Assembly (NCBI RefSeq): GCF_000972845.2
Contig: NC_040028.1
Span: 16,428,871 to 16,492,870 of the forward strand
Source: Larimichthys crocea
Lineage: Eukaryota > Chordata > Actinopteri > Sciaenidae
DNA: 64,000 bases
Reading direction: 5' to 3'
A program made the translations under genes and the position numbers. Positions 34,775 through 45,417 of this stretch are shown one piece after another. The notes under the pieces were generated by a model. It was not told the origin of the DNA, searched no databases, and worked only from the letters and a program-made list of their open reading frames with translations. How positions within the stretch are numbered: the first letter of the stretch is position 1; every line of letters begins with the position of its first letter.

Positions 34775-34980
34775 CTGAAACAGATTGAAATACAAAACAT
34801 AATGTAACTCACCATTAAGAAAGAAAGAGATCCATGATAAGAAATATCTGATAAGATGTGACCTTTATAGTTAAAACACTCCATTGTAGAGCAACGAGTG
34901 ATGTAAATAACAAGCTGACATCCTTTTCCCATGAGAGCCAAGGACTGTATCAAAGTTCTTCTTATGCTGCAGCTTCATAC

Positions 34981-35163
34981 CTGACTCAGACAGTGTAGTT
35001 TTCAAACCTGGCTCTTCAGGAGCAGCGGAGGATTCCTGATGAGACTTTTTCTCCTCCTCAAAGTCGGCCGGTTCATCAGCTGGGTCCGCTTTCTTTGCTG
35101 GTTTTGGAGACAATGAACTACGTGGAGGGACAGGAGGAGCCTTGCCTTTGTTCGTTTTCCCAC
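34981..35163 (-). CDS. Unit B SH3-ligand exon (intact reference copy)
   Basis: An exon of 183 nt, phase 1-1, tttcag acceptor and gtatgaag donor. It reads GKTNKGKAPPVPPRSSLSP, then KPAKKADPADEPADFEEEKK, SHQESSAAPEEPGL and KTTLSESG. PPVPPR fits both the class II PxxPxR SH3 ligand and the PxxxPR consensus of CD2AP/CIN85-family SH3 domains. Mammalian CD2 uses proline-rich tail motifs to recruit CD2AP and other SH3 proteins to the synapse, so an equivalent role is plausible. Phase 1 reading, not the alternative open frame starting MFSRRVF, is required by the flanking exons. Confidence 0.75.
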
Positions 35164-35275
35164 CTGAAACACAGAAAAAAAAGAAATTAAATAAAAATAA
35201 AAAACGCTTAGAGGAATAAACACTCTCCTACTAAACACTTAAATCCTCCATATACTGTAAGCGCATAAAACTACA

Positions 35276-35379
35276 TTATAGTTTGTTATAAACTGCATCC
35301 AGGAGACAAGATGATTGATTACGTGGAGATGTTGGAGGAGTTCCAGGTTTCTCATGCTCGTCTTTGTTGTTTTCTAAAC
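35276..35379 (-). CDS. Unit B alternative C-terminal exon
   Basis: After a gtatttcag acceptor it encodes GLENNKDEHEKPGTPPTSPR, then NQSSCLLDAVYNKL and a stop, 104 nt in all. No GT donor of quality precedes the stop, so I read it as an alternative last exon. PPTSPR is a second PxxxPR match, and the C-terminal YNKL fits the YxxΦ endocytic or tyrosine-phosphorylation pattern. A sister copy is at 44,056-44,159; the unit A copy has lost the end. Confidence 0.5.
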
Positions 35380-35969
35380 CTGAAATACAGAAAAAAGAAC
35401 TGTTAGACTTTTGTTCCAACTGCTTCAGGCACTTTACGTAGCTGTACATTGTGAGGGAATTTCCTATTCTAGCATGCCACATATGGGGGTTACACAGGGT
35501 CAAGCATACAGTATGTCTTCAGGTCATTGTAGGTGGAGCATTTAATCTTAGGTTAAGAGAGACAATAACTTCTCTCCTTGAGGCACAGAACAGATTTATT
35601 TCTGTTTTGAGGAAAGAAGGTGCCATTCTGATCATTTTGATCACATCAAGGACTGTATGAAAATGGACCACAGAATATCCATCGTTATCCATCAGCAATA
35701 CAAAATAGAAACAGAGATTTAACAGAGGACGCTTCAATGTTCAGTCCATCATCTATTTCATTTGTCCTCTCAGAGTCTGAGGGGTCACACCATGGGACCT
35801 CTTTCTTAGCAAGTTCTTCTTATGCTGCAGCTTCATACAGCTACATTAGAGTTTGTTATAAATAATTTATACTGTTTATAAATGCCAAATAAGGGGACTT
35901 TAATTAAATCTCTGTCTTATTCCTTCTGGTCAATTTATTTTTCTACTTCCCTGACTCAGACAGTGTAGT

Positions 35970-36179
35970 TTACAAACCTGGCTCTTCAGGAGCAGTGGAG
36001 GAGGATTCAGACATTTTGTCCTCCTTAGCCGACTCATCAGCTTGGTCTGGTTCGTTTGTCTTCTCAGAGGCTGAGGGGTCACTCTGTGGGTCCTCTTTCT
36101 TTGCTGGTTCTGGAGACGATTCACTACATGGAGGGACAGGAGGAGCCTTGCCTTTGTTCATTTTCCCATCTGAACCTGG
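35970..36179 (-). CDS. Unit B SH3-ligand exon, stop-ended type
   Basis: Acceptor gttcag, then DGKMNKGKAPPVPPCSESS, PEPAKKEDPQSDPSASEK, an acidic segment and STAPEEPGL followed at once by TAA. In the sister at 44,770 this codon is GAA and the frame runs 11 codons more. The motif arginine is cysteine here (TGT for CGT). If used it would end the receptor after about 69 residues of this exon. Confidence 0.55.
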   Translation of the reverse strand, partial: PGSDGKMNKGKAPPVPPCSESSPEPAKKEDPQSDPSASEKTNEPDQADESAKEDKMSESSSTAPEEPGL

Positions 36180-36394
36180 AAAAATAAATTAAATAAAAAG
36201 AAAAAACAATTTAAAAAAATAAACCACACAGACTTACTACTGAAACAATACATGGATTAATGAATCAGTTGATAGAACAGACAGAAAACCTGTCAGCATT
36301 CATTTTACTAAATTAATGTTTAATATTAATATTTAATAGTAGAGAAAATAATCAATGGATAAATATTGTAGTTCTATACTTTTCACAAACTCAC

Positions 36395-36457
36395 CTTGCT
36401 GATCATCATTAACATTTTGGCTATTTCCATCACCCGGAGCAGTCGTTACATCTAAAC
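36395..36457 (-). CDS. Unit B DGNSQNV tail exon
   Basis: Sixty-three nt, phase 1-1, ctgtttcag acceptor, gtgagtttg donor. It encodes GLDVTTAPGDGNSQNVNDDQQ. One codon longer than the unit A copy; disordered and acidic. Confidence 0.6.
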
Positions 36458-36537
36458 CTGAAACAGGTTTAATTGATAAATTAATAAAAATTAGTAAAAG
36501 ACAGAGAGACAGACGTAAACACTTCAGCAGCCATTAC

Positions 36538-36627
36538 CTGTGTGAGGTGGTTGACTTGAAGAAGAGGAAGGAAGAAGATGCTCTTTTTCTTTAACCTGAG
36601 CAGTCGTGTTATGATCGTCTGAAACAT
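36538..36627 (-). CDS. Unit B SDDHNTTAQ tail exon
   Basis: Ninety nt, phase 1-1, encoding DVSDDHNTTAQVKEKEHLL followed by a serine run and QPPHT. Upstream of it the clean copy of unit B stops at about 36,733, in the middle of the intron, where inverted sequence begins. Confidence 0.6.
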
Positions 36628-36790
36628 CTGAAACAGATTGAAATACAAAACATTATGTAACTCACTCAGTGATGTAAATTACAATGGTTCATGGTTCAGT
36701 CCATCATCCATACTGCAGTTTAATTTGGTGAACGACAGACCAACTGATGAGTGGCTGACTCAGAGGAGGACACATGGCTGAGTCCCTCCT

Positions 36791-36928
36791 CCACTGTTTC
36801 ATGAGGGAGGGAAGGAGAGAAAGAGGGGAAGAGGGGGAAAGGGAAAGGGGGGAAAGGGGGGGGAAGAAAGGAGGGGGGGAAGGGGGGGGAAGGGAAAAAG
36901 GGAGGGTGAGGGGGGAAGGGGGGAAAGA
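36791..36928. repeat. G/A-rich low-complexity tract
   Basis: About 140 bp of almost pure purine (GGGGGAAA-type) on the plus strand. It produces spurious Gly/Arg/Glu-rich and Pro/Ser-rich open frames. It sits at the junction between clean unit B and the inverted copy, and nothing like it occurs in unit A. Confidence 0.9.
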
Positions 36929-37235
36929 ATACAAAGGACCGAGTGAAATCAGCAAGGAGGGAACGGAAGGGAATGTTATGTCGAGACAGAACAAGCATAC
37001 AAGCAATGTAGGTCAACCGCAGTACACCGAGCCATCAGTAGCGGGATCGGAAGGAGCACAAATACGACACCAGCACAATAGACATATAAATAGAGCAGAC
37101 AGAGATTTACAAGGTACTTGCGGTGCTCCACCGGGGAAAATTATTGGCTGGCAGGATCTACAACAAGCAAAATAAAGAGACGCCTAAACTAATTGATTTC
37201 TAGTTCTCAACAAGCGCTCAATAATGTAGTTTGTG
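36929..37235. other. Orphan segment inside the inverted region
   Basis: About 300 bp with no counterpart in any receptor unit and no recognised repeat. Its plus-strand frame is open but compositionally odd and without any domain. It may be a low-quality read stretch or a small insertion at the rearrangement joint. Confidence 0.4.
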
Positions 37236-38389
37236 TATAGCTTGCAGCTTCCAGAAGAAGAACTTGCTAAGAAAGAGGTCCCATGGTGTTGACCCCTCAG
37301 ACTCTGAGAGGACAAATGAAATAGATGATGGACTGAACATTGAAGCGTCCACTGTTAAATCTCTGTTTCTTTGTATTGGTCTAGGTCATAATACTGCTGT
37401 CATAATATGAAAATACAAATTCAATGTATATTATTATTTAAACTTTTATTTCTATTTACACACCCATAATAGTAGTCTAATATCATAACCAGATATTGAA
37501 GGCGCAGGTGAAAGGTGAAGCATTTATATTTGTCTTGTGTTGACTGCTCATTGTCTACACGGGAGTGTTGCATTGCAGATTAAACTATTCAAAGAGCTAA
37601 ACTGATTAACGTGTACTTTGTTCAAACTTAGTTTTTCATTCAATTTCACACCAAATTAAACTGGCAGTATGGATGATGGCTGACAACCATGAACCATTGT
37701 ATTACATATACAGCACTGAGTGGTTACAAAGTGTTTTGTATTTCAATCTGTTTCAGAGTTTCAGACAATCATTAACCGACTGCTCAGGTTGAAGGAAAAG
37801 AGCATCTTCTACAGCTCTTCTCAGAGCAACCATCACACAGGAATGGCGCTGAAGTGTTTACGGTCTGCCTCTGTCTTTTACTTATACTAGTTTTTATATT
37901 TTAATTATCAATTAAACCTGTTTCATAGGTTTAGATGGAGCTGCTCGGGTGATGGAAATAGCCAAAATGTGATGAAGCATATCAGCGGCGTGAGTTTGTG
38001 AAAAGTTATTATTTTTAATTCTACCTTTTTTTTCGGAGGATGATGTACTTACTTATACAGCATAGAAAACCTAAATGAATCTTGCTGGTTGTCACTGTCA
38101 CTCTTTCCATTGGGTTAAAGAAGGATAAGAGCTTTGTGGAAAAAAAGGTAAGGTACATTATGTTCATGTAAGAAAATGAGTTGTCAGCTAACGGCTAAAC
38201 CTGATGCTTCTTTTTCATGATCACCTAAGTGATTGATTATCTGTTGATTTTCTTTATCTTCTCTTTGAATGAATTTATTCATCATATTAAAATATAGTGA
38301 AAACTTTCAGGACATCTTCAAAAGACTTGTTGGTTTGAGAACAACCTCACCACGTCATTTTTGGTTTATAAAAATATAAAGATATGACT

Positions 38390-38391
<2 letters not shown>

Positions 38392-38426
<35 letters not shown>

Positions 38427-38438
38427 GAATAATAATAT
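38392..38438. repeat. (AAT)n microsatellite
   Basis: A TAA/AAT run, the inverted counterpart of 23,053-23,100. It lies just before the 30-N gap, which may have stalled assembly. Confidence 0.85.
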
Positions 38439-38471
38439 AAATATATTAAACTTTAAAATTGTAATAGTAAA

Positions 38472-38501
38472 NNNNNNNNNNNNNNNNNNNNNNNNNNNNN
38501 N
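38472..38501. other. Assembly gap of 30 N
   Basis: The run separates two inverted pieces that are not adjacent in unit A: about 23.0 kb on the left and 30.1 kb on the right. Confidence 0.99.
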
Positions 38502-38502
38502 A

Positions 38503-38945
38503 TATAATTATCCCTTTTTATGTCATAGCGCCTTTCTGTCACCCAAGACACCTTACATAATGAGAAGTGCGCAGCAAATAACAGAAACAAACAAAAAAGA
38601 AACCATAAAGTTAAACGAATTACGAAATCCAACATAAAAACAGGTTAAACAGGACCAATGCACATGATCCAGATGGGAACTAAGCTATTTAAAACAGGGG
38701 GTTTGTGCAGACTTAAATTGTGAGCAGTGAGTGATGTTCCTTATGACGGGGGGTAAATTCTTCGCAGACTGGGGAGCAGAGCGCTTGAAAGCTCTGAGAG
38801 CGAGAGATACGGTTGGGTGCGAAGGTTATGGACGGCTTTGAAATGTGAGCAGAAGGATTTTGTAGTCTTGAGGGATGGATTGTGACCGGAGCAAGTGGAG
38901 CTGTGTGCAGGACAGAGTGATGTGGTGGATGGAAGTGGGTTCTGG
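38503..38945 (-). mobile_element. 3' end of CR1/L2-type LINE (inverted copy)
   Basis: The reverse complement of the 29,688-30,121 element, with the same 3' end (cgcctttctgtcac on this strand) and many small indels. It lies in the same relative place as in units A and C. Confidence 0.7.
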
Positions 38946-40030
38946 GTGATGATGTATTTGCATATAGTGGCTTCACAGACATATTGTCCTCAGTATATGT
39001 TTCTCTAGATATGCACGACAGAAACCTTTTTCTGATGTATAATGCAGGACAATTGCTTGTGGAATACATGCACTGCAAAAGTTTTATCCAGCTGAGTAAA
39101 ACTGTGATCTCCAATACTGTGGCAAGAGAAAAAGAGCAGGCCTCTATTCTCTCTCTTCTTTCTGGACTCACTGTAAAACCCAGCATCCAGCTCATAGCAT
39201 AGTAACATTTTTGCACTTTTCTGTTTCACTTTACTTTATATGAGTGTATATAGTTCCTCACATGACACTGTAAGTGAAGTAAACTGTAATGTGTAGCCTA
39301 ATGTACCCATATTGCTTGTGTGTTTAAGGTTTGTCTGTGTTTCAAGCTATAAGCTACTATGAATGTTCTCTATTATACAAGACACAGTTAACAATTTGAC
39401 CTCCGTAGTGAGATTTAGCCTTGTCAGTGTTACAAGCCCTCGCAGAGCATTCACACATTGACCTCTAATCACTGTCTGTGAAACCATTTATGCCTGGCTT
39501 GTCTGCCACCCAGCCAGGTAGTGAGGTGACAAGAGTTACAAAGTCAGCATGTGTCTTTCTCTTATCTTTAGTCCGTGGATAAATTCATCAGATAGTTGCT
39601 TTGAATCTTGGCTTTATAATAAAGCCCTTTGTTGGACTGTGGTGACAACAGGCCTTTAAGTTCTTTTTTTTTTTCTTTTTACATACTAGTGTAACTGCAA
39701 CTCTTCTTATTTTGCGTAAAAGTCTAGGATGGTGACCTTTAATCGTCTATGTCTCATATCCAAAAGGTCATGTTTTCCTTTGTTTAGGTCAGTATTCTTT
39801 CCCGTAAGTTTTAAGTGCAGCTAGCCATACTGTAACAACAATAACAGCACTTGTGTGATTTTATACCCTGTGTCATGTTGAAATGTTGTGTCATAAATGT
39901 AAGGTTGGTATTATTAAGGTCAGTACACTATTTATTTCATAGCACAACAGAATGGGAAGCAGGTGTTAGATGCGTGTAAATCAGCTCAGGCAGGGTGGAG
40001 GACAGAGAAGGACCTTGCTGTAAAATATTA

Positions 40031-40300
40031 AAAAGTCGAACAAGTGTGAACACACCTTCTCATTCCATGGCCTTTCTGTTTATTACTTCCTACCATTGTA
40101 CATGAACCTTGAGGACATCAATCTAAAATGCAGCAGTGCGTGCATTAGAAGTTGGCTACTTGAAGAACTCAAATACACATATTTACACAAATACACACTT
40201 TTGCTTCTATATATCATTTATTTTCTTCTTTGATATAAAATAAAATATAAATATAAGCCATAAAATGAGAAGGTATGTCCAAACCTTTGACTGTCGGACA
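40031..40300 (+). mobile_element. Deleted Tc1-like element (inverted copy)
   Basis: Ends match gtgtgaacacaccttctcat and the complement of caaaggtttggacatacc. It occupies the same intron position as at 28,366 in unit A, so the insertion pre-dates the duplication. Confidence 0.7.
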
Positions 40301-40356
40301 GTAATACAGTATTACATTTGTATTCTATTTGTTCTTCCTTGTTCACGTCTTAATAG

Positions 40357-40635
40357 GACACGGTTTCCCAAAGCCACCAATTCCTGAATGTAGATGAATC
40401 GATGACAGCACTCTAACAAATCTGGAACGCTGGAATGCTCTGCAATTACAAACACATCAGAATCAATCCTTACTGAATTTGAGTGGGGACACATGGAAGG
40501 GCAGCCTGGCTAACCCAGTTAACAATATCTCTGGGGCCATGGAAACCATGATGGCCCATGAATACTTTGTAAGTGTGAGCAACCCCAAGAGTAGTGGGAA
40601 ACAACTACATTTTACTGCAAAGGATTGCTACCTCG
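40357..40635 (+). pseudogene. C2-like Ig exon, inverted copy
   Basis: Homologous to 28,022-28,291. Phrases such as aaatctggaacgctggaatg and accccaagagtagtggg are kept, but the length is 279 against 270, with insertions and deletions that break the frame several times. Splice sites (taatag before, gtaag after) survive. Confidence 0.65.
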
Positions 40636-40832
40636 GTAAGATTTCCAAGGCCAAATGACTGTACTGTATGTCCATGACCACCACACCTTACGTAGGATTA
40701 ATATTAAAAAATATACCTGTCTCTTTTCTGCTTGTAAATAAATGAATTCATAGCATCCAATACACTCCTTTAAAATGAATTAATGTTAAATAGAGAAGTT
40801 GTCTGAGTTTTGATTTTTGTGTTTCTGTGCAG

Positions 40833-40941
40833 ACGAAAGTTCATCTGTTAGCATATTGGCTGTCGGCTAGCCGTCCTCTTTTTCATCCATTTGTCGTGGT
40901 GTTGGTTGTGGGTATAGCATATAGCTACAGGAAACGTAAAG
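40833..40941 (+). pseudogene. Transmembrane exon, inverted copy
   Basis: Homologous to 27,735-27,842, with tgtgcag and gtacag splice sites kept. It is 109 nt instead of 108, so the phase is lost; the C-terminal AYSYRKRKG is readable in one frame. Confidence 0.65.
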
Positions 40942-43814
40942 GTACAGTTTTGAAAAAAAATAACAACCTTAACCTTTTTACCCATTACGTGACTCCAATC
41001 TTCACAATGTAATGAAACTAAAATGTGTAGTGTCTTTTCTTTTTTCTGCCCTCCAGCATGTTTTGCAGTAAAGGGAGAGAGGAGTCAAAAAAAAGCTAAT
41101 GTATCTTATTCCTTTACTGAGCCAGTCTGACATGTAGGGCTCCAACTAAACAATTGTGTGTTTTTTGTTTTGTCATCGATTCATTATTTCATTCTTCCAA
41201 CATATTGCCCTCCCCTCGGTTTTCAAAGAAGCGAACTGCTATACCTTGTTCCTTTGTTCATAACTTAGTCTTCACCAAATTAAACTGCAGTATGGATGAT
41301 GGGCTGAAACCATGAACCATTGTTATTTACATCACTCAGAGTTACATAATTTTTGTATTTCAATCTGTTTCAGAGTTTCAGACATCATAACACGACTGCT
41401 CAGTTAAGAAGAAAAGAGCATCTTCTACACAGCCCAGCAATCAACCACTCACACAGTAATGGCTGCTGCAAGTGTTTACGTCTGTCTCTCTGTCTTTACT
41501 CATTTTATTATTCATCAATTAACCGTTTAGGTTTAGATGTACGTGTCTGGTGGAGAATAGCCAAAATGTGATGATATCAGCCACGTGAGTTTGTGAAAGC
41601 ATTATTATTAGTCCTACCTTTTTTTTCTGAGGATGATGTTACTTATACAGCATCGCAGAACCTAAATGACTCTTGCTGGTTTTCATGTCACTCTTTCCAG
41701 TTAGTTTAAGAAAGATAAAGAGTTTGGGGTGGAAAAAAAGGTAAGGTACATTATTGTTCATTAAGAAAATGAGTTGTCAGCTAACGGCTCTAAACCTGTG
41801 CTTCTTTTCATGATCACCTATAGTGATTGATTATCTGTTGATATCTTCTCTTTGATGAATTTTTTCATCATATGTTAAAATATAGTGAATTAACTAGGTT
41901 GACATCTTCAAAGACTTGTTTTGTTTGAGAACAACCTCTGTCCATTTTGTTTATAAAAATATATTAATATTACTTAAAATAATAATATTAAACTTAAATG
42001 TAATAGTAAATAATAAAAAAATAATCTGTCCTATCAACTGATTCATTAATCCATGTATTGTTTCTAAGTAGTAATTGTTATAAACATTACATCGCTCGAC
42101 TCACATTTTTAAGGACTCTGTGTGGTTTAATCTCTTAAATGGTTTTCTTTTTATTTAATTTTCTTTCAAATGGAAGAACTGAACAAAGGCAAGGCTCCTC
42201 TGTCAGTCCACTAGTGCATTGTCTCAGAACCCGCAAAGAAAGAGGATCCAGCTGTTGGATGCCCGACTCAGAGGAGGAGGAGAAAACGTCTCATTAGGAA
42301 TCCTCCGCTGCTCCTGAAGAGCCAGGTTTGGCACTACACTGCTGAGTCAGGTATGAGCTCGCATCAGAAAGAAAACTTGCTAAGAAAGAGGTCCCATGGG
42401 TGACCCCCTCGACTCTGAGAGGACAATGAACAGATGATGGACTGAACATTGAAGCGTCCACTGTTAAATCTCTGTTTCTATTTTGTATTGATGATGGATA
42501 ACGATGGTTATTCTGTGGTCCATTTTATACCAGGTCTTGGCTCTCATGGGAAAAGGATTCAGCTGTGTATTTATCATCACTCATGCTACAGGAGTGTTTT
42601 TAACTAAAGGCACCTCATATCAGATATTTGCTTCTATCATGGATCTCTTTCTTCTTAATGGTGATATACATTATGTTTTGTATTTCATCTGTGTTCAGGG
42701 TCAGAGCAGACGGACAGCTCAGGCTAGGAAAAAATAGCACTCCTCTACTGACGAAGCAGCAGCACATCCACCCCCCTGATATGACAACAGGTAAAGATGC
42801 TGACTGTTAGAGCTTCTGATGGGGGATGATTTATGGACCTGATTAAAGCTTGTAGCCGTTCCTACACCATATTTATCTTTGATTATTTTCTTCTCGAATA
42901 TACAATTATTAAAGTTTTGCAGGGTTTTTTGTCTATCAAACTGTTCAGTAAGGTTAAGTAGTTGTTATAAACATTACATCCCACTCCTTTGACTCACATT
43001 TTCTAAGACTGTATGTGTTGCGTTTAAATCTCTTAAAAGCGTTTTTTTTCTTTTTATTTAATTTCTATTTTTTTGTTGTTTCAGGTGGGAAGAACGAAGG
43101 CAGAGGATTCCAATCCTGTCCCCTACTGTAGTGAATCGTCCCCCAAACAAAGAAAGAGACCACCAGAGTGACCCCATCACCTCTGAGAAGTGCAAAACGA
43201 ACCAGACCCAGCGGCGATGAGTCGGCTGATTAGAAGGAGGTACAAAGTGTCTGAATCCTCCTCCGCTTGCCTGAAGAGCCCAGTTTGGAAACTCACACCT
43301 GTCTGGAGTCCAGGGAGTAGAGAAAATAAACTGACAAGAAGGAAAAACGAGATTTAATGAAAAGTCCCCTTATTTTGGCATTTATAGAACCGTTATCAAA
43401 TTATTATAACAAACATCTAATGTAGTTTGTATGAGCTAGCCAAGCAATAAGAGACTTGTAAGAAAGATCGGTCCCATGTGTGTTACCCGCAGACTCTGAG
43501 AGGACAAATGAAATAGATGATGGACTGAACATTGAAGGCCCACTGTTACATCTCTGTTATATTGGTCTAGTCATAATACTGCTGTCATAATATGAACCAT
43601 ACAATACCTGTAATAATTATTATTTAAACGTATTATTTCTATTTACACACCCATAATAGTAGCTTATAACATCATAACCCGATATTGAAGCGTAGGTGAA
43701 AGGATGAAGCATTTATATTTGTTCTGTGTGTTTGACTGTTCATTGTCACCAGATGTGTTTTGCAGAGTTTAGAAACTGATTCAATCGCCTGAGTGGATTA
43801 AAACTGTTCCTTTT

Positions 43815-43945
43815 TCATAACTTGCTTGGTTCATTTGCCTTCTCAGAGGCTGAGGGGTCACTCTCTGGGTCCTCTTTCTTTGCTGGTTCTGGAGATTCAC
43901 TACATGAAGGGACAAGAGGATCCTCGCCTTTGTTCATTTTCCCAC
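43815..43945 (-). CDS. SH3-ligand exon fragment, clean block after the inversion
   Basis: Acceptor cag, then GKMNKGEDPLVPSCSESPEP, AKKEDPESDPSASEKANEP, after which homology to the exon ends at about 43,826 and inverted-copy sequence takes over. The motif is altered to PLVPSC. It is the 5' part of a stop-ended type exon cut by the junction. Confidence 0.5.
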
Positions 43946-44055
43946 CTGAAACACAGAAAAAATAAATTAAATAAAAAGAAAAAACGCTTAGAGGAATAAA
44001 CACTCTCCTAATAAACACTTAAATCCTCCTTATACTGTAACTGCATAAAACTACA

Positions 44056-44159
44056 TTATAGTTTGTTATAAACTGCATCCAGGAGACAAGATGATTGATT
44101 ACATGGAGATGTTGGAGGAGTTCCAGTTTTCTCATGCTCGTCTTTGTTGTTTTCTAAAC
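44056..44159 (-). CDS. Alternative C-terminal exon, second clean copy
   Basis: The same layout as 35,276-35,379: GLENNKDEHEKTGTPPTSPC, NQSSCLLDAVYNKL, stop. Two changes remove the SH3-like motif: proline to threonine at the start and arginine to cysteine at the end. The YNKL end is intact. Confidence 0.5.
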
Positions 44160-44769
44160 CTGAAATACAGAAAAAAGAACTGTTAGACTTTTGTTCCAAC
44201 TGCTTCAGGCACTTTACGCAGCTGTACATTGTGAGGGAATTTCCTATTCTAGCATGCCACATATGTGGGTTACACTGGGTCAAGCATACAGTATGTCTTG
44301 AGGTCATTGTAGGGGGAGCATTTAATCTCAGGTTAAGAGAGTCAATGACTTCTCTCCTTGAGGCACAGAACAGATTTATTTCTGTTTTGAGGAAAGAAGG
44401 TGCCATTCTGATCATTTCTATGGTACCCAAGGTTAGAGGACATTACTGTCTGATCCCCAAAATACATCAGAGCCAAGGACTGTATCAAAATGGACCACAG
44501 AATATCCATCGTTATCCATCATCAACACAAAATAGAAACAGAGATTTAACAGTGGACGCTTCAATGTTCAGTCCATCATCTGTTTCATTTGTCCTCTCAG
44601 AGTCTGAGGGGTCACACCATGGGACCTCTTTCTTAGCAAGTTCTTCTGATGCTGCAGCTTCATACAACTACATTAGAGTTTGTTAGAAATAATTTATACT
44701 GTTTATAAATGCCAAATAAGGGGACTTTAATTAAATCTCAGTCTTATTCCTTCTGGTCAGTTTATTTTT

Positions 44770-45002
44770 CTACTTCCCTGACTCAGACAGTGTAGTTTCC
44801 AAACCTGGCTCTTCAGGAGCAGTGGAGGAGGATTCAGACACTTTCTCCTCCTCTAAATCAGCCGACTCATCAGCTTGGTCTGGTTCATTTGCCTTCTCAG
44901 AGGCTGAGGGGTCACTCTGTGGGTCCTCTTTCTTTGCTGGTTCTGGAGACGATTCACTACATGGAGGGACAGGGGGAGCCTCGCCTTTGTTCGTTTTCCC
45001 AA
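44770..45002 (-). CDS. SH3-ligand exon, stop-ended type (clean reference)
   Basis: An exon of 233 nt from a tttcag acceptor. It reads VGKTNKGEAPPVPPCSESS, PEPAKKEDPQSDPSASEKAN, EPDQADESADLEEEKVSE, SSSTAPEEPGLETTLSESGK and TAG. Four bases after the stop the minus strand has AATAAA (44,761-44,766). Where spliced-type relatives have the donor CAG|GTATGA, this one has CAGGGAAGTAG. I infer an alternative last exon. The reading frame chosen is the one in phase 1; another long frame (MWFNLLKR...) overlaps and is not supported. Confidence 0.55.
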
Positions 45003-45330
45003 CTGAAACACAGAAAAATAGAAATTAAATAAAAAGAAAAAACGCTTTAAGAGATTAAACCACACAGACAGTCTTAGAAAATGTGAGTCAAAGGGTGATG
45101 TAATGTTTATAACAATTACTACTGAAACAATGGATTAATGAATCAGTTGGTAGGACAGACAGAAAACCTGTCAACAACATTTATTTTACTAATTAATTAA
45201 TGTTTAATATTAATATTTAACAGTAGAGAAAATAATCAATAGATAAATATTGTGTAGTTAATCTGCCTACAGCTTTAATCAGGTACATAAATCATCCCAC
45301 ATCAGAAGCTCTAACATTCAGCATCTTTAC

Positions 45331-45417
45331 CTGTTGTCATATCAGGGGGTGGATTTGCTGCTGCTTCGTCAGTAGGAGTGCTATTTTCCTCAGCCTGAGC
45401 TGTCGTCTGCTCTGACC
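45331..45417 (-). CDS. Tail exon, Glu/Thr-rich, clean copy
   Basis: Eighty-seven nt, phase 1-1, identical in layout to 25,853-25,939: SEQTTAQAEENSTPTDEAAA then NPPPDMTT. ctgtttcag acceptor, gtaaag donor. Confidence 0.65.

Larger units (their letters stand above)
36735..43826 (+). pseudogene. Inverted, frame-broken copy of the CD2-like gene
   Basis: The plus strand carries the minus-strand gene of unit A. Segment 36,735-38,471 matches unit A 24.4 to 23.0 kb backwards, apart from the G/A tract and orphan segment at 36.8-37.2 kb. After 30 N, 38,503-43,826 matches unit A 30.1 to 23.8 kb. Recognisable are the LINE, the Tc1-like element, the C2 exon (40,357-40,635), the transmembrane exon (40,833-40,941), the acidic micro-exon (near 41,069), and tail exons near 41,373, 41,530, 42,170-42,351, 42,701 and 43,085-43,330. 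Small indels are so dense that no exon but the membrane one keeps a usable frame, and no V or signal exon is present. It is either a foldback assembly artefact or a real decayed inversion; I favour artefact. Confidence 0.6.

Noticed and set aside
34981..35238. Alternative frame MFSRRVF... over the SH3-ligand exon
   Set aside because: It starts in the intron and is out of phase with the phase 1-1 splice sites.
35276..35379. AVYNKL as an ITIM or ITSM
   Set aside because: The residue two before the tyrosine is alanine and there is no Thr at that place; only the looser YxxΦ pattern fits.
36720..37175. Pro/Ser-rich and Gly/Arg-rich open frames
   Set aside because: Produced by the purine tract on both strands; pure low complexity.
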